The notes under the pieces were generated by a model. It saw only the letters and a program-made list of their open reading frames with translations, was not told where the DNA came from and searched no databases. 64,000 nt of DNA from Pantoea latae (GTDB lineage Bacteria > Pseudomonadota > Gammaproteobacteria > Enterobacterales > Enterobacteriaceae), in contig NZ_MWUE01000017.1 in assembly GCF_002077695.1 (NCBI RefSeq), forward strand, positions 62,001-126,000. Reading direction: 5' to 3'. Shown in pieces: positions 31,354 through 40,573 of the stretch. Both the position numbers and the translations under genes were made by a program. The stretch's first letter is position 1. Every line of letters starts with the position of its first letter.

Positions 31354-32523
31354 TTAGCACTCCACCCACGTCGCTCCCGCCTCTGCCGAGCGCACGCAGT
31401 TCTCTACCCAGCGCACTCCGGCCAGGCCGGCATGCACGTCGGGATACCAGAACGAGCTGAGAAAGGCGGCGTCGCCGCGATCCGTCGCATCCATCGCCAG
31501 CGCGAAACGGCGATAAAGGTTGGACCAGGCTTCGAACAGCCCTTCCGGGTGGCCGCCGCCGATGCGATCCTCCTCCAGCGCGCGCGGCGCGAGATAGCCC
31601 ATGCCCCGCTCAAGGATGCGCACCGGTTCGCCCTGCACCTCATAGCGCAGCTGATTCGGCTGCTCATCCCACCACTCCAGGCTCGCGCGGGAGCCGACGA
31701 TACGAACTTTTTGCCCGTGCATCGAGCCGCAGTTGACGGCAGACGCCCACATGCTTCCCACCGCGCCGTTGCTGAACTCCATCAGAACATAGGCGTTATC
31801 CTCCAGCGGCGCGCGGCTGGCGATAAAGCTCTGGCGGGCGCACAGCAGGCGTTTCACCTCGAGTCCGGGCACCATAGTTTCGGCGATAAAAAGAGGGTGA
31901 GTCGCCAGATCGCCCAGCACGTAGCTGGGGCCAACAAAACGCGGATCGACGCGCCAGCGGGTGCTGGGGTTTTGCAACTCGACCGCTTCGTTATGGAAGC
32001 CGTGGGCGAACTGCATGTTGATAATGCGGATATCGCCCAGCTCGCCTGCGCTGATCATCTCGCGCGCCTGCTGGATCAGCTGATGGCCGGCGTAGCCATA
32101 GGTGACGCCGACGATCTTTTTGCGCTCGACGCTCAGGCGTTCCAGCTCGTCCGCCTCCTGCGCGGTAAAGCAGAGCGGTTTTTCGCACACCACATGCAGG
32201 CCGGCCAGCAGCGCCGCCCGGCAAATGGCGAAGTGCGTGTTGTTCGGCGTCGCCACGGAGACGGCCTGTATGCCGTCCGGCCGGGCGGCCTCCCCGGCAA
32301 ACAGGCTTTCGTAGTCGGGATAGCAGCGATCCGGCGCTACGCCAAGGGCGGTGCCGAACGCCACACCGCGCGCCGCGTCGATGTCAAAGGCGCCCGCCAC
32401 CAGAGTAAACGTATTGTCGCGCAGCGCCGCCGAGCGGTGGATATAGCCAATCTGGCTGGTGCCGCCGCCGCCGACCATGCCCCAGCGCAGCGAGTGTTCG
32501 AGAGGTTTGATGCCGTTAATCAT
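31354..32523 (-). CDS. Gfo/Idh/MocA-family oxidoreductase
   Basis: This 389-aa NAD(P)-dependent dehydrogenase has a Rossmann start (LRWGMVGGGGTSQIGYIHR; GxGGGxG-like) and the family motif VCEKPLCFTAQEADEL, where EKP carries the conserved Lys. Such enzymes act on myo-inositol, sugars or related cyclic polyols. The start at 32523 has GAGGAG upstream; a longer frame reaching 32697 overlaps the upstream gene and is not needed. It ends the operon with an IolE-like isomerase and a sugar porter, controlled by the LacI protein. A hairpin (CCGGGCGAG/CTCGCCCGG, 31319-31340) follows. Confidence 0.88.
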   Translation of the reverse strand: MINGIKPLEHSLRWGMVGGGGTSQIGYIHRSAALRDNTFTLVAGAFDIDAARGVAFGTALGVAPDRCYPDYESLFAGEAARPDGIQAVSVATPNNTHFAICRAALLAGLHVVCEKPLCFTAQEADELERLSVERKKIVGVTYGYAGHQLIQQAREMISAGELGDIRIINMQFAHGFHNEAVELQNPSTRWRVDPRFVGPSYVLGDLATHPLFIAETMVPGLEVKRLLCARQSFIASRAPLEDNAYVLMEFSNGAVGSMWASAVNCGSMHGQKVRIVGSRASLEWWDEQPNQLRYEVQGEPVRILERGMGYLAPRALEEDRIGGGHPEGLFEAWSNLYRRFALAMDATDRGDAAFLSSFWYPDVHAGLAGVRWVENCVRSAEAGATWVEC

Positions 32524-32533
32524 TGTTTTCTCC

Positions 32534-33457
32534 TCAAAATCCAACCGATTGCAGATAGTGCAGACTGGCCGTGACGTCGCGCAGGCTGGTGTCGGCATCA
32601 CGCGGATCGCGCTCCTGCTCGATGGTGATCCAGCCCTGATACTCACGCTGCCGCAAAAACTGACGTATCTGCGGATAGTCAATGGCGCCGCTGCCAAGCG
32701 GGCACATCACGCCGCGCGCGCAGGCGGTGAAAAAGTCGAGCCCGTCGGCGATGGCGCTGCGCCACACCGCCTCGTTGATATCCTTGAAGTGCAGGTAGTC
32801 GATGCGCGCCCAGTATTTATCCAGCGCCGCCAGCGGATCCATGCCGGAGTAGTAGAGGTGGCCGGTGTCGAGGCAGAGACCGGCGACAGAGTGCGGAATG
32901 TCCTGAACCAGCTGCGCCAGCTCATCTTGATACTCGATGCATCCGCCGGCATGAGGATGAATAACCGGCCGAACGCCATATTCGTTCCAGGCGATCTCGC
33001 TGAGCAGCGTGATGTGTTTCATCATGGTTTGCCAGTCGGCGGCGGAGAGGCGCGGCGCTTTTTCCGACTGTCCGGCCAGGGCGGCGCGCTGCGGATTGCC
33101 GAAGTCGATCAGCACCAGATAGGGCGCGGGAACATTCTCGCCGTGTATCGGCTCGGCGCGCGGCACCGCGCTGAGATTGCGGCAAATCTGATGCGTCAGC
33201 GCCATCATCGTCGGGAAGTTCTCTTCGCTGACCAGATCGTCGAAAATGGTGCCGGCCACCAGCGACAATCCCTGCTGGTTAAGGGCATCCGCCAGCTCAT
33301 CCGCCTGGGTGGGAAGATAGCCCCAAGGGCCGAGTTCAATGCTTTTGTAGCCAGCCTGCGCCGCTTCATGCAGGACTTTTTGCCACGACGGCAGCCAGGG
33401 ATTGTTAGGGTCGTCTACACCCCAGCTGCAGGGCGCGTTGGCGATCATGATTGTCAT
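32534..33457 (-). CDS. IolE-like TIM-barrel sugar isomerase/dehydratase
   Basis: The 307-aa protein has the xylose-isomerase-like TIM-barrel fold (AP_endonuc_2 family) with APCSWGVDDP near the N-terminus, VIHPHAGGCIEYQDEL, CLDTGHLYYSG and HFKDINEAVW, all typical of inosose dehydratase/IolE-type and sugar-phosphate isomerases. The metal-binding His and Asp residues of those motifs are present. Its start overlaps the stop of the sugar porter by 4 bp (ATGA), and the dehydrogenase follows after 10 bp. The trio suggests catabolism of an inositol- or ketose-type compound. The exact substrate is not resolvable. Confidence 0.86.
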   Translation of the reverse strand: MTIMIANAPCSWGVDDPNNPWLPSWQKVLHEAAQAGYKSIELGPWGYLPTQADELADALNQQGLSLVAGTIFDDLVSEENFPTMMALTHQICRNLSAVPRAEPIHGENVPAPYLVLIDFGNPQRAALAGQSEKAPRLSAADWQTMMKHITLLSEIAWNEYGVRPVIHPHAGGCIEYQDELAQLVQDIPHSVAGLCLDTGHLYYSGMDPLAALDKYWARIDYLHFKDINEAVWRSAIADGLDFFTACARGVMCPLGSGAIDYPQIRQFLRQREYQGWITIEQERDPRDADTSLRDVTASLHYLQSVGF

Positions 33458-34905
33458 AAGGTTTTCTCATCAGGTTGTACAGAGGGATGCGAGGCATTAC
33501 CCGGCGTCAGGGAAAAGCGGTCAAGGACCAGCTGCTCCATTTTTTCCAGCGCGACGCCTTTGGTTTCCGGCAGGTATTTGCGCACAAAGCCCCAGGAAAT
33601 CAGGCAGCACACCGCGAAAATCAGCAGCGGAAAGCCGCCCCTGAAATGGGCCATCAGCCAGGGGTTTTCATTCATCATGGGAAAGGTCTGGCTGACCAAA
33701 AAGTTGGCGATCCACATGGCGCTGATGGAGAAACCCATCCCCGTCGCGCGCAGCCGGTTGGGAAAAATTTCGCCAATCACCGTCCACACCACCTGCGCCC
33801 AGGTGGCGCCGAAGATCAACATAAAGCCGAACAGGCCGATAACGGACGCCATGCCCTGCGCGCCGCTATAAAACGGGACGAAGGTGAGTGTCAGACAGAG
33901 CGCCGCGCCCCAGGAGCCCACCGAAAGTAAAATTTTTCTTCCCAGCCGATCGATCAGCGCCATCCCCACCAGCACACCGATAAACTGCATAACGGCCAGC
34001 CAGATCGTCATGAACATCGCTTCCTGCATGCTGCCGGTGATATTTCGCAGCAGCGAAGGGCCGTAATACTGAATGACATTAATGCCGGTCAGCTGGTTGA
34101 ACAGCGCCAGCCCCACGCCGATCACCAGAAAAACCAGGTTCTTTTTGGTAAAGCGCACGGCTTCGCGCGGTTGCCTGACGTCGGTGGCGGAGGGCAAGGA
34201 GGCTTTGATTTCCCGCAGAACATTCTGCGCATGGGCGGCGGATGAGATCCGGGTCAGGGTTTTCAGGGCGCGATCGTCGTGGCCTGCCATCACGTTCCAG
34301 CGCGGGGTTTCGGGAATAAAGCTGACAAAGATAAAAAACAGAAAGCAGGGCACGAAGGCGGAGCCCAACATCCAGCGCCAGCCGGATTGACTCAGCCACT
34401 CCGGCGAGGCGTCTCGGGCGATAAGATAGTTGGTCAGCAGCACCAGCACCTGGCCGCCGACGCAGCAGATCATATGCATCGTCATGGCGCGCCCGCGGTA
34501 ATCTTTCGGCGCCACTTCGGCGATATAGACCGGAGAGACCACCGACGCCATGCCGATGCCCAAACCGCCGAGGATGCGAAACAGCACGAAGAGTTTGAAA
34601 TCGGGCGCCAGCGCCGTGCCGATGACCGAGGCGACAAACAGCACGGCGGTCAGCAGCAGGGTTTTCTTACGCCCGTAGCGATCCGCGCACTGTCCCGCCA
34701 CCAGACATCCCACCACGCAGCCGATAATAACGTTTGAGACCGCCCAGCCGGTTTCCGCTGGCGACAGGCGATAGTGCTGGCTCAGCGGCTCAATGGCGCC
34801 CGAGATAACCGACGAGTCGTAGCCGAGCAGCAGTCCGCCCAGCGCGGCGACGCAGCAGACCGACATAACATAGGCGATATTATGGCGCTGTTGAGAGGGT
34901 GGCAT
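33454..34905 (-). CDS. Sugar porter family MFS transporter (proton symporter)
   Basis: The 483-aa protein has 12 membrane segments and the sugar-porter signatures: GGLLLGYDSSVISGAI in TM1, CADRYGRKKTLL (MFS A motif), RILGGLGIGMASVVSPVYIAEVAP, and in the second half QLTGINVIQYYGP and the PETKG motif near the end (YLPETKGVALEKME). It resembles xylose, arabinose and myo-inositol symporters. GGAGAA precedes the ATG. It is the first gene of the operon, 110 bp downstream of a LacI-type operator (35016-35033). Confidence 0.9.
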   Translation of the reverse strand: MPPSQQRHNIAYVMSVCCVAALGGLLLGYDSSVISGAIEPLSQHYRLSPAETGWAVSNVIIGCVVGCLVAGQCADRYGRKKTLLLTAVLFVASVIGTALAPDFKLFVLFRILGGLGIGMASVVSPVYIAEVAPKDYRGRAMTMHMICCVGGQVLVLLTNYLIARDASPEWLSQSGWRWMLGSAFVPCFLFFIFVSFIPETPRWNVMAGHDDRALKTLTRISSAAHAQNVLREIKASLPSATDVRQPREAVRFTKKNLVFLVIGVGLALFNQLTGINVIQYYGPSLLRNITGSMQEAMFMTIWLAVMQFIGVLVGMALIDRLGRKILLSVGSWGAALCLTLTFVPFYSGAQGMASVIGLFGFMLIFGATWAQVVWTVIGEIFPNRLRATGMGFSISAMWIANFLVSQTFPMMNENPWLMAHFRGGFPLLIFAVCCLISWGFVRKYLPETKGVALEKMEQLVLDRFSLTPGNASHPSVQPDEKTL

Positions 34906-35015
34906 AGAGTTCTCCTGCAGTGTGAAGTGCAGGCAGTATCAAACAAACATTTCATTCGCAACAACTATGAATATTTCATTTTCTGATATCGATCATGATT
35001 TATTTTTATCATAAA

Positions 35016-35033
35016 ATGATAGATATCTATCTT
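35016..35033. promoter_or_regulatory. LacI-type operator upstream of the sugar operon
   Basis: ATGATAG, 4 bp, CTATCTT: the inner 14 bp (GATAGATATCTATC) is a perfect palindrome. The site is almost the same as the one before the lacI-type gene (36087-36104). It lies 111 bp upstream of the porter start and is expected to bind the LacI protein at 35050. Confidence 0.7.
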
Positions 35034-35049
35034 TCAGGCGGCGCGTCTT

Positions 35050-36072
35050 TTACATGTTTTCGCGCGTGATCAGCTCGAAAGGCACGGTGATGTTGACTGC
35101 ATTAAGGTTCGGCTCGCGCAGATCGTTGATAAAGGCGTGCACGATGGTCTCGGCCAGTTGATTCAGCGGATGGCGGATCATCACTTCGATATCGCCGTCG
35201 ATGAGCGCCAGTTCGCCATTGGCGACAGGTCCGTGACACAGCAGCCTGATGTTGCGCCTGCCGCTCTCTTTAATGGCGGCGATCACGCCCTCGATGCCGC
35301 CACAAGGGGCGTAGATCATCGACAGGTCAGGGTGTTGGCTAAGCAACGCCTGCGTCGCTGCGTAGCCACCCGCCTCGCTTTCATGGGTTTTCAGCGGCTC
35401 CAGCACCACGTAGCCGTTGTTGTTTTCGCGCAGATAGGAGCGGAAGCCGATTTCGCAGCTCTCCTGACAGCTAAAGCGATGGTCGCCGAGCAGCACGCCG
35501 ATCACGCCGTTTTTATCCAGCAGGCGATGAGCGAACCAGCCGGCGGTGCGGCCCGCTTTTTGGTTGTCCAGCCCGATATAGCCGGCATGGCCGCAAGGCG
35601 AAAAATCGGAGAACAGGGCGTAAACCCGCACGCCGGAAGCGGCGATTTTTTTGATGGTGTGGCGTATCAGAGGATGATCGAGAGCCACCACGCCGATGAT
35701 ATCGACCCGCTGCGCCAGCGACTCAAGCGCAAGCACCATGCGCTCCACATCCTCAATATCGAACCCTAAAAACTCAGGCGCGGGATGCGCGCGTTGCGTG
35801 GCGGCACGGCTTAACGCCTCGGCGAAGGTGCGATAAAAAGAGTGATCCTGCGATAGCAGAATAAACCCCATGCGCGCCGGAGGCGTGCTGGCGTCTTCTT
35901 CGCGCAGCAGGGCTTTAAACAGCTCTTCGCCATAGCCGAGGCGCTCCGCCGCCTGCAGCACCTTTTTACGGGTTCCATCCCGCACCGGCGCGCGATGGTT
36001 TAACACCCGATCCACCGTCGCGACGCCGACGCCCGCTTCTCTCGCAATGTCAGACATAGAGGGCTTTTTCAT
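35050..36072 (-). CDS. LacI-family transcriptional regulator of the sugar operon
   Basis: This 340-aa protein has the LacI HTH and hinge (MSDIAREAGVGVATVDRVLNHRAPVR, residues 5-30) and a periplasmic-binding-protein-like C-terminal domain. The recognition helix part VATVDRVLN differs from the more common VSTVSRVLN. ATG at 36072 has AGGGGAA upstream. It precedes the porter-isomerase-dehydrogenase operon on the same strand. Two similar operators, one upstream of itself and one upstream of the porter, suggest autorepression plus control of the operon, relieved by a sugar or polyol. Confidence 0.9.
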   Translation of the reverse strand: MKKPSMSDIAREAGVGVATVDRVLNHRAPVRDGTRKKVLQAAERLGYGEELFKALLREEDASTPPARMGFILLSQDHSFYRTFAEALSRAATQRAHPAPEFLGFDIEDVERMVLALESLAQRVDIIGVVALDHPLIRHTIKKIAASGVRVYALFSDFSPCGHAGYIGLDNQKAGRTAGWFAHRLLDKNGVIGVLLGDHRFSCQESCEIGFRSYLRENNNGYVVLEPLKTHESEAGGYAATQALLSQHPDLSMIYAPCGGIEGVIAAIKESGRRNIRLLCHGPVANGELALIDGDIEVMIRHPLNQLAETIVHAFINDLREPNLNAVNITVPFELITRENM

Positions 36073-36086
36073 GTTATTCCCCTTTA

Positions 36087-36104
36087 ATGATAGATAACTA
36101 TCAT
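36087..36104. promoter_or_regulatory. LacI-type operator upstream of the regulator gene
   Basis: ATGATAG, ATAA, CTATCAT is a symmetric 7-4-7 site, 15 bp before the regulator start. It shares half-sites with 35016-35033. It overlaps the likely ribosome-entry and promoter zone, which fits autorepression. Confidence 0.7.
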
Positions 36105-36166
36105 GCTACCTGAAATCGGGCGGCGGGGGAAATCGGCGGCCGCTGGCCTGCGCCAGCGGCAAACCT

Positions 36167-36190
36167 CTGACCTCAGCGTATTGAGGTCAG
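36167..36190 (-). terminator. Hairpin at the end of the guanidine operon
   Basis: CTGACCTCA and TGAGGTCAG form a 9-bp stem with a 6-nt loop that overlaps the stop codon of the carboxylase. A second stem (GCCGCTGG/CCAGCGGC, 36139-36160) follows. No long T run is seen on the minus strand, so this may be a weak terminator ahead of the lacI-type gene. Confidence 0.4.
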
Positions 36191-39100
36191 GGCGTCGCCT
36201 CCACGATCACCGCGACGCGCTGACCGGCGCGCACCGCCGATCCCGGCTGCACGCCAATCTGCTGGATCACCCCGTCGCAGGGCGCGGTCAGCGGGATCTC
36301 CATCTTCATCGACTCCAGAATCATCATCACCTCGCCCGCGCGCACCTTGCTGCCCGCTTTCACCGCTATCTGCCACAGATTGCCCGAAATAGCGCTTTCC
36401 ACCGCCTGTTCGCCCGGCCGCAGCGGCGGCTCGTCCACCGCCTCTGGCGGGCTCTCCTGGCTGTCGAAATGCGCCTGGCCGCTGGCGATCCAGCGCTCGC
36501 GCTCGGCGTTAAAGGCGCGCTGCTGATGGTCGCGGAACGCCGCGATGCTCTCCGCCTCGTTTGTCAGGAACTGCTGATACTCCGCCAGCCGCAGCGTGCC
36601 GTGCTCAATGCGCAGCGGATAGCGGCCAAGGGGGAAGTCGCGGCGGATCTGCAGCAGCTCCTCCGCAGAGACCGGATAAAAGCGCAGCTGGTCGAAAAAG
36701 CGCAGCAGCCAGGGCTTGCCGTCGAAATCGGCGACGTCGCGATAGCGATTCCACATCTGCAGGGTGCGACCGACGAACTGGTAGCCGCCAGGGCCTTCCA
36801 TGCCGTACACGCAAAGGTAGGCGCCGCCGATGCCGACCGAGTTTTCTGCGGTCCAGGTGCGGGCCGGGTTGTATTTGGTGGTGACCAGACGATGACGCGG
36901 ATCGAGCGGCGTCGCCACCGGCGCGCCCAGATAGACGTCGCCCAGCCCCATGACCAGATAACTCGCGTCGAACACCGTGTTCCACACCGCCTGTTCGTCG
37001 GTCAGATCGTTAATGCGGCGGATAAACTCCAGGTTGCTGGGGCACCAGGGCGCGTCGCGGCGCACCGTGGTCATATATTTGTCGATCGCCTGGCGACAGG
37101 CGGGATCGTCCCATGACAGCGGCAGATGGACGGTACGTGTCGGCACCTGCAGATCGTCGCTGTCGCACACCGCAAGCCAGTGGCGCTGCACCTGCTCAAG
37201 CAGCGTCGTCAGCGGCAGCCGCTCCGGCTGAAAATGGAGCTGCAAAGAGCGAATGCCGGGCGTGAGATCGATAATGCCGGCAAGCGCGGCGCGCTCCAGC
37301 GACTGCATCAGCGCATGAATGCGAAAGCGCAGCACCAGATCCAGCTCGGCGTCGCCCGCTTCCAGCAGCAGATGGGTGTCGCCCGACAGGCGCGCGACCA
37401 GGCGCTTGTCGCGCTCGCCGCAGCTCATCACCACGGGTGAGACCAGCGGGGCGGGCTGCCAGTCAACCTCGGCCGCCGTCAGGGTGTCGCTCTCGACGCG
37501 GCGCGCCTGCGCCAGCCGACGCGCCGTCGCCAGATCCACCGCGACAAAGCGCACCTTGTCGCCCGCTTTCAGCTGGCCGAGATGCCAGAGATCCGCCTCA
37601 ATCACCGTTACCGGGCAGACGAAGCCGCCGAGGCTGGGGCCATCCGGCCCGAGGATCACCGGCATATCGCCGGTGAAATCAACGGCGCCGACGGCGTAGG
37701 GGTTGTCATGGATATTTGAGGGATGCAGGCCCGCTTCGCCGCCGCTGTCGCGCGCCCAGAGCGGTTTAGGGCCGATCAGACGGATGCCGGTGCGGCTGGA
37801 GTTAAAGTGCACTTCCCAGTCGGTGGCGAAAAAGGTGGTGATATAGGCGTCGGTGAAAAACTCCGGCGCGCCGTGCGGGCCATAGATCACGCGCAGGGTG
37901 CGCAGCGCGTCGAGCGAGGTGTGCAGCGCGGCGGGCAAGGCTGCGCCAGTGGCCTGATGCGCGGTTTCCGCCAGATGAAGCACATCGCCGCTGCGCAGCG
38001 CTCGCCCGGCATGGCCGCCGAACTGCCCGAGGGTAAAGGTGCTTTTGCTGCCAAGATAGTCGGGCACCTGAATGCCGCCGCGCAGGCAGAGATAGCTTCT
38101 GACGCCCGCGCCCGTGACCGCGCCCATTCTGAGCGTGGATCCCGCCGTAATGGGGAAAACGGTGTTCATCTCCAGCGGCGTGCCATCCAGCGTCGCACTG
38201 ACTGGCGCGCCGCTGATCACCGCCAGCGCGTCGGTGTTAAACAGGAGAGCGGGTCCGTTCAGCGTCATCTCCAGCGCCGCGTCGCCTTCAGCATTGCCCA
38301 GCAGGCGGTTGCCGAGCCGCAGGGCGCGGTCGTCCATCGGCCCGGAAGGTGGAACGCCCACCGCCCAGTAGCCGAGACGACCGGGATAATCCTGCACGCT
38401 GCTCTGGGTGCCTGCGCTCAGCACCTCGACGGTGGCCGCGCGGTAGGTCAGCTGCTCCAGACAGCGCGTCCAGGGACGGGCCTCGCTGAAGGGCGCGAAC
38501 GCCAGAATCTGCAGCAGATAATGGCGGTTGGTTTCCACGCCGTAGAGGCGCGTTGACGCCAGCGCCGCCGACAGCGCGGCGATGGCGCTGTCGCGGTCCT
38601 CGCGCCAGGCGATGACTTTCGCCAGCATCGGATCGAAAAAGGGCGGCACCTCGCAGCCCGCCTCGATCCAGCGGTCGATGCGCAGCGCGTCGCCGTCGGC
38701 GGCGGGGAAAACCACCTCGGTCAGCAGGCCCGGCGACGGCTGGAACTGGCGGCCAGGATCTTCCGCATAAATACGCGCCTGGATGGCGTGGCCGCGCGGG
38801 CGCAGCCCGGCAATCAGCGTGCGCAGCGGTGGCAGCTCGCCCGCCGCCAGCTCAATCATCCAGCGCACCAGGTCGACGCCCCACACCTGCTCCGTGACCC
38901 CGTGCTCGACCTGCAGGCGGGTGTTGACCTCGAGAAAATAAAAGCGCTCGGCCGCGCTGTCATAAACAAACTCGACGGTGCCCGCGCTGCGGTAGCTGAC
39001 CGCCTGGCCGAGCGCCACGGCCGCTGCGCACAGCGCCTCGTCCATGCCCGCCGGCAGGCCGGGCGCCGGCGTTTCCTCGATAACCTTTTGATTGCGGCGT

Positions 39101-39792
39101 TGAATTGAGCAGTCGCGAACCCCCAGCGCGATCACCTCGCCCTGGCCGTCGCCGAAGATCTGCACCTCCAGGTGCCGCGCGTGGGCGATATATTTCTCCA
39201 GAAACACCCCGGCGTCGCTGAAGTTGTTCTGGCCCAGCCGCTGCACCGCGTCGAACGCCTCCGTCAGCGCCTCGGCGTTGTCGCAGACGCGCATGCCGAT
39301 GCCGCCGCCGCCAGCGGTGCTTTTCAGCATCACCGGATAGCCGATCGTTTCCGCCGCCAGGCACGCTTCTCCACTGTCGGCCAGCAGCGCCGTGCCTTCC
39401 AGCATCGGCACGCCGTGCGCTTTCGCCAGCGCGCGGGCAGTGTGTTTCAGCCCGAAGGTGCGCAGCTGCTGCGGGGTCGGCCCGACGAAGGCGATGCCCG
39501 CCGCTTCGCACGCTTCGGCAAACGCCGCGTTCTCCGATAAAAAGCCGTAGCCAGGATGGATAGCGGTGGCGCCAACGCGACGCGCCGCGGCGATAATTTT
39601 CTCGATCGCCAGATAGGTTTGCGCCGCCGCGCCCTCGCCGAGGCTGATCGCCTCATCCGCCTCGCGCAGGTGCAGGCTGCTGAGATCGGCCTCTGAATAG
39701 ACGGCGACGCCCTGAACCTGCATCGCGCGCAGGGTGCGAAGAATGCGGCAGGCGATCGCGCCGCGATTGGCAATAAGCAGTTTGCTGAACAT
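36187..39792 (-). CDS. uca: Urea/guanidine carboxylase (biotin-dependent, multidomain)
   Basis: This 1201-aa enzyme has a biotin carboxylase module (1-450, starting MFSKLLIANRGAIACRI, with GGGGIGMR near 165), a KipA/AHS2 domain (from about 460, QSSVQDYPGRLGYWAVGVPPSGPMDD), a KipI/AHS1 domain (about 790-1080) and a C-terminal biotinyl domain with LESMKMEIP (biotin on the central Lys). This is the urea carboxylase layout. In operons with DUF1989 proteins and a guanidine-I riboswitch, this enzyme is known to carboxylate guanidine. The start is 39792 or 39807; neither has a strong Shine-Dalgarno. It ends the operon. Confidence 0.92.
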   Translation of the reverse strand: MFSKLLIANRGAIACRILRTLRAMQVQGVAVYSEADLSSLHLREADEAISLGEGAAAQTYLAIEKIIAAARRVGATAIHPGYGFLSENAAFAEACEAAGIAFVGPTPQQLRTFGLKHTARALAKAHGVPMLEGTALLADSGEACLAAETIGYPVMLKSTAGGGGIGMRVCDNAEALTEAFDAVQRLGQNNFSDAGVFLEKYIAHARHLEVQIFGDGQGEVIALGVRDCSIQRRNQKVIEETPAPGLPAGMDEALCAAAVALGQAVSYRSAGTVEFVYDSAAERFYFLEVNTRLQVEHGVTEQVWGVDLVRWMIELAAGELPPLRTLIAGLRPRGHAIQARIYAEDPGRQFQPSPGLLTEVVFPAADGDALRIDRWIEAGCEVPPFFDPMLAKVIAWREDRDSAIAALSAALASTRLYGVETNRHYLLQILAFAPFSEARPWTRCLEQLTYRAATVEVLSAGTQSSVQDYPGRLGYWAVGVPPSGPMDDRALRLGNRLLGNAEGDAALEMTLNGPALLFNTDALAVISGAPVSATLDGTPLEMNTVFPITAGSTLRMGAVTGAGVRSYLCLRGGIQVPDYLGSKSTFTLGQFGGHAGRALRSGDVLHLAETAHQATGAALPAALHTSLDALRTLRVIYGPHGAPEFFTDAYITTFFATDWEVHFNSSRTGIRLIGPKPLWARDSGGEAGLHPSNIHDNPYAVGAVDFTGDMPVILGPDGPSLGGFVCPVTVIEADLWHLGQLKAGDKVRFVAVDLATARRLAQARRVESDTLTAAEVDWQPAPLVSPVVMSCGERDKRLVARLSGDTHLLLEAGDAELDLVLRFRIHALMQSLERAALAGIIDLTPGIRSLQLHFQPERLPLTTLLEQVQRHWLAVCDSDDLQVPTRTVHLPLSWDDPACRQAIDKYMTTVRRDAPWCPSNLEFIRRINDLTDEQAVWNTVFDASYLVMGLGDVYLGAPVATPLDPRHRLVTTKYNPARTWTAENSVGIGGAYLCVYGMEGPGGYQFVGRTLQMWNRYRDVADFDGKPWLLRFFDQLRFYPVSAEELLQIRRDFPLGRYPLRIEHGTLRLAEYQQFLTNEAESIAAFRDHQQRAFNAERERWIASGQAHFDSQESPPEAVDEPPLRPGEQAVESAISGNLWQIAVKAGSKVRAGEVMMILESMKMEIPLTAPCDGVIQQIGVQPGSAVRAGQRVAVIVEATP

Positions 39793-39925
39793 AGCATGCA
39801 CTCGCATTTTGGCGGGTCGTCCCGCAAAAATTCGTTTTCCCTGAGGTCGTCCTCAGGGCCGGCCGGATGCCTGGGGCGGGCGCGGAAGAGAGCGGGTTAC
39901 ACCAAAAGAGAAGACGGGCAGCGTG

Positions 39926-40561
39926 TTAATTCCATACCAGCACCTCGGCCGGCGTCGGGTTCCAGCCGTTGCAGGGGTTATTCAGCTGCGGGCAGTTGGA
40001 GATCAGCACGATGACGTCGCAGTGGGCGCGCAGCTCGACATATTTGCCCGCCGCTGAGATGCCGTCCTCAAACGTCAGCCCGCCTTCCGGCGTGACCGGC
40101 ACGTTCATAAAGAAGTTGATGTTGGCGCCGATGTCGCGCTTTTGCAGGCGGCCGTCGTGCAGGCAGGCACAGAGGAAATTGTCGCGGCAGCTGTGCATAT
40201 AGCGCGTGTCCGCGTGGTAGCGCACGGTGTTGCTCTCCTGCGAGCAGGCGCCGCCCAGCGTATCGTGGCGTCCGCAGGTGTCCGCCACGATGGTCAGCAG
40301 CGGATTGCCGAAGCAGGAGTAGAGCACGCTGCCGGCGCTAAGATAGGCGTTGCCCTGACGACGCAGGGTGCGCTGCGCATCGTAGCGTTCGCGCGGCTCG
40401 CTGGCGTGGTAGAACAGGGTGTCGATCGCCTGATTGCCTTCGAGGTCGACCAGGCGCAGCGTCTGCCCCTCTTTCAGCTCGAACAGAAAGGGTTCGCCAG
40501 CCGGGATAACGTGGCGGAACAGCGCATCCGCCGGATTGAGATTACTGGTGACAAGATTCAT
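39926..40561 (-). CDS. Urea carboxylase-associated DUF1989 protein (carboxyguanidine deiminase subunit)
   Basis: The 211-aa protein belongs to DUF1989 (urea carboxylase-associated family). It has [38 protein letters not shown] and [15 protein letters not shown], with Cys and His in the central metal-binding motif. Such proteins occur as pairs next to the carboxylase and were shown to be the two subunits of carboxyguanidine deiminase (CgdA/CgdB), giving allophanate and ammonia. I cannot say which is A or B. The partner gene lies 12 bp upstream, and 133 bp separate this gene from the carboxylase. Confidence 0.85.
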   Translation of the reverse strand: MNLVTSNLNPADALFRHVIPAGEPFLFELKEGQTLRLVDLEGNQAIDTLFYHASEPRERYDAQRTLRRQGNAYLSAGSVLYSCFGNPLLTIVADTCGRHDTLGGACSQESNTVRYHADTRYMHSCRDNFLCACLHDGRLQKRDIGANINFFMNVPVTPEGGLTFEDGISAAGKYVELRAHCDVIVLISNCPQLNNPCNGWNPTPAEVLVWN

Positions 40562-40573
40562 TGCTGGCTCCTG

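Noticed and set aside
36103-37116. A 337-codon plus-strand frame opposite the carboxylase C-terminus
   Set aside because: Antisense shadow of the biotin-carboxylase gene; no ribosome binding site or family motif.
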